Part shown: piece by piece, positions 1 to 3,593 of the stretch
Layout of the letters: each line of letters begins with the position of its first letter
How positions within the stretch are numbered: the stretch's first letter is position 1
NCBI GenBank assembly: GCA_903850725.1
Contig: CAINMG010000016.1
Coordinates: forward strand, 1 to 5,744
Source of the DNA: Candidatus Staskawiczbacteria bacterium
GTDB taxonomy: Bacteria > Patescibacteriota > Minisyncoccia > Minisyncoccales > Staskawiczbacteraceae
DNA length: 5,744 bases
Reading direction: 5' to 3'
Notes under the pieces: model-generated
The model's input: only the letters and a program-made list of their open reading frames with translations
Databases searched by the model: none
Told to the model about the DNA's origin: nothing
Translations under genes and position numbers: made by a program

Positions 1-366
1 TAATTTCCTCCAAATATAAAAAATAATAATATAAATAACTATATTTAAAATCAAAATTGTTTTTGGCGTAAAAATCAAACTAGGCCTCAAATAAAAATAT
101 CCAATACCCAAAAACACTGCCAGTATTGCAAAAATACTCAGCCTATATGGTGAGGATTTCTGAAAGTAATTTATCTCATAAAAATCCAAAGCATAAATAA
201 ACGGCATCCACAAAATATACAAAAAAATAAAGTTAACAGCAAAATATTTATAATCAAAAATCAGCCCTCTTCCTCTTAAAAACAAGGCTAAATATAGCGC
301 TACAAACATCAGCGCAAAGTCTACTAAAAATAAAATTGTCTTTATAATTTTCTGTTTTTTTATCAT
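1..366 (-). CDS. Probable polyprenyl glycosylphosphotransferase, membrane N-terminus (3' end outside window)
   Basis: An uninterrupted 122-codon frame runs from an ATG at 366-364 to the window edge with no stop. The translation begins MIKKQKIIKTILFLVDFALM and is strongly hydrophobic, with about four membrane segments (residues ~9-29, 43-61, 76-93, 103-119). Segment 1 ends in a basic RGRG, residues 98-103 read IFTPKT, and a basic IWRKL ends the visible part. This pattern (LxDxxL in the first helix, an FYEI-type loop after the second, PKT before the fourth) matches the N-terminal membrane region of WbaP/WcaJ-type sugar transferases that start lipid-linked glycan synthesis by moving a sugar phosphate from a nucleotide sugar to undecaprenyl phosphate. 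The catalytic cytoplasmic domain would lie beyond position 1 and is not seen, so a CapD/PglF-type membrane dehydratase cannot be excluded. The ATG overlaps the upstream gene's TGA as ATGA, which favours translational coupling. No Shine-Dalgarno sequence is visible. Confidence 0.72.
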   Translation of the reverse strand, partial: MIKKQKIIKTILFLVDFALMFVALYLALFLRGRGLIFDYKYFAVNFIFLYILWMPFIYALDFYEINYFQKSSPYRLSIFAILAVFLGIGYFYLRPSLIFTPKTILILNIVIYIIIFYIWRKL

Positions 367-884
367 TTTATTTCATCAACTCTAATATGTTCTATTATTT
401 TTGTAGAAGAAACGCTTTTTAAAAATTCTGGGACAAATCTTTTTACAAATTTTATTTCAATACCAAATTCTTTGCAAAATTCTTGCTTTTCTACAACAGC
501 AGAATCATCATCATTTAAAATCAAAATATCTGGTTTTAATTGTTTTGCAATTTCATAATAATCAATTTTACCTGGCTTCATTTCCAAAGCTGTCGAGCCA
601 ATTATAGCATAATCTACATTTTCTATAGAAGCTGTAAGATACACTCTATTATTTTGCACATTTACCGGCCTTCCTTCACCTTTTTGAGCTCGTATTGCCA
701 AGTCAGAACCAACTACCACAACCAAAACATCTACCAATTCTTTGCACTGCTCAAAAAACACTGCATGTCCAGAATGAAACACATCAAAACAACCAGAACA
801 AATCCCAATCTTTTTATTTTCATACTTTTCCCTTATTCCATCCAAATCCTTTAAACTTACAATTTTTTCTAAAACTTTCTTCAT
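363..884 (-). CDS. HldE C-terminal/RfaE2-like nucleotidyltransferase (cytidylyltransferase-like family)
   Basis: This complete 173-residue protein has the length and layout of a stand-alone cytidylyltransferase-like (PF01467-type) enzyme, which transfers a nucleotidyl group from NTP to a sugar or polyol phosphate with release of pyrophosphate. Visible motifs are SGCFDVFHSGH (residues 30-40, with the HxGH nucleotide-binding signature at 37-40), VGSD (58-61), KGEGRPVN followed by NNR (68-80), and SSTKII (159-164), the second phosphate-contacting motif near the C-terminus. KGE.RPVN and the NVDY segment are very like HldE, which makes ADP-D-glycero-beta-D-manno-heptose. The usual central GGDY is replaced by NDDDS (124-128), so the substrate may differ; glycerol-phosphate or other polyol-phosphate cytidylyltransferase activity is possible. 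No signal peptide is seen, so it should be cytoplasmic. The start at 884 gives a 17-bp A/T-only spacer after the Cys-rich gene. It ends TGA TAA, with the TGA overlapping the next ATG. Confidence 0.85.
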   Translation of the reverse strand: MKKVLEKIVSLKDLDGIREKYENKKIGICSGCFDVFHSGHAVFFEQCKELVDVLVVVVGSDLAIRAQKGEGRPVNVQNNRVYLTASIENVDYAIIGSTALEMKPGKIDYYEIAKQLKPDILILNDDDSAVVEKQEFCKEFGIEIKFVKRFVPEFLKSVSSTKIIEHIRVDEIK

Positions 885-901
885 ATTTTATTTTTTAAAT
901 T

Positions 902-2599
902 TTATGCCACTTCATTGTTGTAACAGCTCTCACAGTACACAATCTCTGGTCTGTCTGGAGCATAAGAGGTTTTGATTTGCTCCCCACATTTATCACATTT
1001 TCTATTATAAAATATAGCTGGATTTCTTTGACTTATACGGTCATAGTGTCTGCAGTCAACACACCAATGCGGAGCAGGAATTCCCATTTGTTTTAAAAAT
1101 TGCAATTCAGGTTCTATAATTCTATAAGCCCTACCACATTTTTCGCATTTTATAATTTCTTTTAAAATTTCTGGTCCAATATCTTTTATATTATCAGGAA
1201 GTTCTTTGGCATTTTTAGTTGTTTGATATTCATTAGGATTGAGCTCTTGCCATCTTACGCCAAAATTTTCTATTTCTTCTTTGGTCATAGAAAAATGTTC
1301 TGGCAAAATAGTTTGCTGATACGCAAAAGGTGAAAACTCGGGCGGAAAAAATTCACCATACTTATATACCCTACCCTTATTATCTATATAAGGCATGTCA
1401 CTCATGTGTTGTATAATTTTTTCACGAAGGATAAAATATTCTTCTCTTGTGTATTGTTTGTTTAAAATGCAATACTGCTTTTTCTGAACCCCAATACATC
1501 CAAATAAATTAGAAGCACTACTCGCACAGAACAAACAATATTCAAGATCTCGCCCACCATTCCAACATTCAGAACAAAACTTCATTCTAGTACTAGAAAA
1601 TCCACAGACTGTACTTTCATAAACAAGCTCCGTCTCTCCTGTTACTGTAACATCCATTACGTCTTTGAGCGGAGCATACTGTCCATATTGTACGTAAGCA
1701 ATATCTTCTGCCCCCCTTATTAGATAACTGTCTTTAGCGTTTTTAGAATTGGCAATATAAGCTCCTGACACATTTACATTTTGAGAGCCTTGAATACATT
1801 TATTTGGATGCTTTAGCCAATTTTTTTTTGCCTGATCTTTAATTATATTTAAACCACCCCAAGTATTTAAATTCATTACAGCAATACGTTGTAAATATTC
1901 TTCTTTAGTAAATTGTTCATTAAAAATACAATATTTTTTGTTTCTCAAATTTACGCATCCCAAACAATAAGAGCATCCTCTGCAATCTTTACAAAACCAC
2001 ATTGAAACACAATTGTCGCAGTTAGCAGAAAAATGAGTTTCATAACAATTGTCCACCCAAAAAGATCCATAACATCTTTCTGATTTGTTAACATATGAGC
2101 CATCATAACAATTTTTGCTTGATGTAAATCCATTGCCATATCCACAATCCTCATCGTAAGCAGAATTAAAAACAAGATAACAATTTTTCATATCAGCTGC
2201 ATTGCCAGAATATTCACTATTTACCATGTTAACTGCATCTGCATGAAATTTAGGAACTTGTTTACATAAATCAAACAACTGCACCAAAAATGGCTTTTGT
2301 GGATCAAAATCTCTACCATAATCAAGTGCATCCCAAATGTCTGGATTCCACCAATCATCGTCATGATACACTGACCAGTTTGATTCTGCAGGATATAGTG
2401 AAAGTAAATCTTTTCCAGTACGGGCATCTTTTCTTCTAAACAATTTACGCTCATTTCTCCAAACCATTCTTCTTATCATTCTACATTTAGAACACCAAGT
2501 TGGTGAAGGAACCTTCATTTTTTCGTAAAAAGCAAAATCATCGGGCTCAATTACGAAGTCCTTTTTGCAATTTTGACAATTTTTAATTTCTGAATCCAT
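902..2599 (-). CDS. Large Cys-rich zinc-ribbon protein of unknown function (Patescibacteria-type)
   Basis: Function is unknown. The 565-residue protein has no signal peptide or membrane segment. An N-terminal zinc ribbon has C8xxC11 and C36xxC39, followed by a conserved basic stretch (RNERKLFRRK, 48-57). A C-terminal module (about 483-560) has the same order of motifs, C485xxC488 and C513xxC516, plus a second intact pair C535xxC538 and C556xxC559. Between them, residues ~128-239 form a Cys/Asn/Tyr-rich ladder with regularly spaced cysteines. Residues ~276-395 look like a second, more diverged ladder, and both ladders end in a YCIxNxQ(F/Y)T(K/R)EEY motif (223-235 and 376-388). Families with this IEPxDFxFY...CxxCR head are, from memory, frequent in Parcubacteria genomes and poorly annotated. 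The gene sits 13 bp after the epimerase and 17 bp before the nucleotidyltransferase, so it is probably co-expressed with glycan genes. A metal-binding scaffold or solenoid is the most that can be inferred; all functional labels should be treated as tentative. Confidence 0.9.
   Translation of the reverse strand: MDSEIKNCQNCKKDFVIEPDDFAFYEKMKVPSPTWCSKCRMIRRMVWRNERKLFRRKDARTGKDLLSLYPAESNWSVYHDDDWWNPDIWDALDYGRDFDPQKPFLVQLFDLCKQVPKFHADAVNMVNSEYSGNAADMKNCYLVFNSAYDEDCGYGNGFTSSKNCYDGSYVNKSERCYGSFWVDNCYETHFSANCDNCVSMWFCKDCRGCSYCLGCVNLRNKKYCIFNEQFTKEEYLQRIAVMNLNTWGGLNIIKDQAKKNWLKHPNKCIQGSQNVNVSGAYIANSKNAKDSYLIRGAEDIAYVQYGQYAPLKDVMDVTVTGETELVYESTVCGFSSTRMKFCSECWNGGRDLEYCLFCASSASNLFGCIGVQKKQYCILNKQYTREEYFILREKIIQHMSDMPYIDNKGRVYKYGEFFPPEFSPFAYQQTILPEHFSMTKEEIENFGVRWQELNPNEYQTTKNAKELPDNIKDIGPEILKEIIKCEKCGRAYRIIEPELQFLKQMGIPAPHWCVDCRHYDRISQRNPAIFYNRKCDKCGEQIKTSYAPDRPEIVYCESCYNNEVA
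920..1153 (-). other. C-terminal zinc-ribbon module of the Cys-rich protein (residues 483-560), both sites intact
   Basis: Eight cysteines in four CxxC pairs (485/488, 513/516, 535/538, 556/559) would suit two zinc ions. The block IIEPELQFLKQMGIPAPHWC (494-513) parallels the N-terminal VIEPDDFAFYEKMKVPSPTW (16-35) residue for residue without a gap, which supports an internal duplication. Confidence 0.78.
1928..2182 (-). repeat. Cysteine ladder in the Cys-rich protein (residues 140-224)
   Basis: Cysteines fall at residues 140, 152, 164 and 176 (steps of 12), then 185, 194, 203 and 212 (steps of 9), then 224 (step of 12). Several are preceded by an acidic, basic or Asn residue and followed by Tyr or Gly (KNCY, EDCG, KNCY, ERCY, DNCY). 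Additional cysteines at 197, 206, 209 and 215 fill the end of the array. Steps of constant size suggest stacked turns of a solenoid with one Cys per turn; this is an inference from spacing only. Confidence 0.7.
2348..2587 (-). other. N-terminal zinc-ribbon module of the Cys-rich protein (residues 5-84), half degenerate
   Basis: This segment aligns by eye with the C-terminal module of the same protein. Shared positions include CxxC, (F/Y)xIEP, the (V/I)P(S/A)P(T/H)WC(S/V)xCR block and a later (F/Y)xRK. The first zinc site is intact (C8, C11, C36, C39). The second site has lost its ligands: residues at the four Cys positions are D58, T61, H79 and D82. Confidence 0.75.
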
Positions 2600-2612
2600 A
2601 ATTTATTATAAA

Positions 2613-3569
2613 TTATTTTACTTGCTTGCTTATCCAATCATATGTTACTTTCAAGCCATCTTCAAGGGAAATTTGAGGTTCCCAGCCAAGGACTTTTTTA
2701 CACAAAGTATTATCTGAATTTCTACCACGCACGCCTTGAGGTTTGTCCAGCAAATGCTTTTCTACTAAATTTTTACCTGCGATTTTTGAAACTGCATCAA
2801 CCAAGCCATTTATAGAAATTAATCTATCTGAGCCAATATTTAAAGGCTCTGTTACTTCTGAATTCATAAGCTTAAAAACTCCCTCTACGCAATCATCTAC
2901 CAAGCAAAAAGATCTGGTTTGCTCACCATCACCCCAAATTTCAATATCTTGACCATCTTCTACCAAAGCCACTTTCCTACAAACAGCAGCTGGAGCTTTT
3001 TCGCGACCCCCATCAAAAGTGCCCTCTGGACCAAAAATATTGTGGAATCTTGCAATTCTTACTTTGTAAAATTCATCATAACTTTTATACAATCTTTCAG
3101 AAAACAACTTTTCCCAACCATATTCATTATCTGGATCAGCTGGATAAGCATCTGACTCTTTTAAAGCAACTAAATTTGCTTCTTCTTGTTTGTATGTAGG
3201 ATAAATACAAGCAGATGATGAATAGAAAACTCTTTTTACGCTATTTTTCTTGCAAGCTTCTGCGGTATTGGCATTTATAGTTACATTATCATAAAGCACA
3301 TCAGAGTTGTGATATGTAATAAATCCTATTCCTCCCATATTAGCTGCTAAAGCATAAACCTCATCAATACCTTCTGTGGCTTTTACGCAATTATCATAAA
3401 ACCTTAAATCCAAAAGCAAAAACTCATCCATCTCACTTTTATCTGAATATTCAGGTTCTTTAATATCTACTCCCCTTACCCAAAAACCTTGAGCTTTTAA
3501 AAACCTAGCCAAATGATGCCCAATAAACCCGCCCGCCCCCGTAACCAAAACTTTTTTTATTTCTGCCAT
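2613..3569 (-). CDS. GDP-mannose 3,5-epimerase-like NAD-dependent sugar epimerase
   Basis: This complete 318-residue extended short-chain dehydrogenase/reductase binds NAD through GAGGFIG (residues 11-17). The sequence follows plant GDP-mannose 3,5-epimerase closely: AANMGGIGF (75-83), SSACIYP (118-124), KESDAYPADP (137-146), YGWEK (150-154), RFHNIFGPEGT (174-184), GGREKAPAA (187-195), WGDGEQTRSF (212-221), EPLNIGSD (241-248) and GVRGRNSDN (279-287). The catalytic residues known from the plant enzyme have counterparts: Y150 and K154 of the SDR dyad, C121 as acid/base, K191 as partner acid/base, and an Arg in RGR (281-283). The expected reaction is GDP-D-mannose to GDP-L-galactose (with GDP-L-gulose) in the cytoplasm. 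Other GDP-sugars, such as GDP-manno-heptose, are possible substrates given the HldE-like gene nearby. The start at 3569 lies 24 bp after the upstream gene; the spacer is A/T only and has no Shine-Dalgarno sequence. Confidence 0.9.
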   Translation of the reverse strand: MAEIKKVLVTGAGGFIGHHLARFLKAQGFWVRGVDIKEPEYSDKSEMDEFLLLDLRFYDNCVKATEGIDEVYALAANMGGIGFITYHNSDVLYDNVTINANTAEACKKNSVKRVFYSSSACIYPTYKQEEANLVALKESDAYPADPDNEYGWEKLFSERLYKSYDEFYKVRIARFHNIFGPEGTFDGGREKAPAAVCRKVALVEDGQDIEIWGDGEQTRSFCLVDDCVEGVFKLMNSEVTEPLNIGSDRLISINGLVDAVSKIAGKNLVEKHLLDKPQGVRGRNSDNTLCKKVLGWEPQISLEDGLKVTYDWISKQVK

Positions 3570-3593
3570 TTTTATAATTTTTAATTATTTTTA

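Noticed and set aside
363..368. UGA recoded as Gly (SR1/Gracilibacteria code)
   Set aside because: Every gene gives a full-length, motif-consistent protein with UGA as stop. The one gene ending in UGA has UAA as the very next codon and is followed by a coupled ATG, so there is no sign of recoding.
540..898. Plus-strand open frames of 104 and 67 residues antisense to the nucleotidyltransferase
   Set aside because: They lie wholly or mostly antisense to a gene with clear motifs. Their translations are low-complexity (Asn, His, Phe, Ile, Ser rich) with no recognisable domain.
1951..2454. Two minus-strand open frames (74 and 77 residues) in another frame of the Cys-rich gene
   Set aside because: They lie inside the 565-residue gene, whose own frame carries all the zinc-ribbon motifs.
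2605..2610. Perfect TATAAT on the minus strand, five bases before the start of the Cys-rich gene
   Set aside because: No acceptable -35 element lies 16-18 bp upstream, the sequence is A/T only, and transcription would start at or next to the ATG. A leaderless promoter is possible but cannot be supported.
2743..3155. Plus-strand open frames of 69 and 78 residues antisense to the epimerase
   Set aside because: The opposite strand encodes an epimerase that is conserved across its full length; these are shadows.
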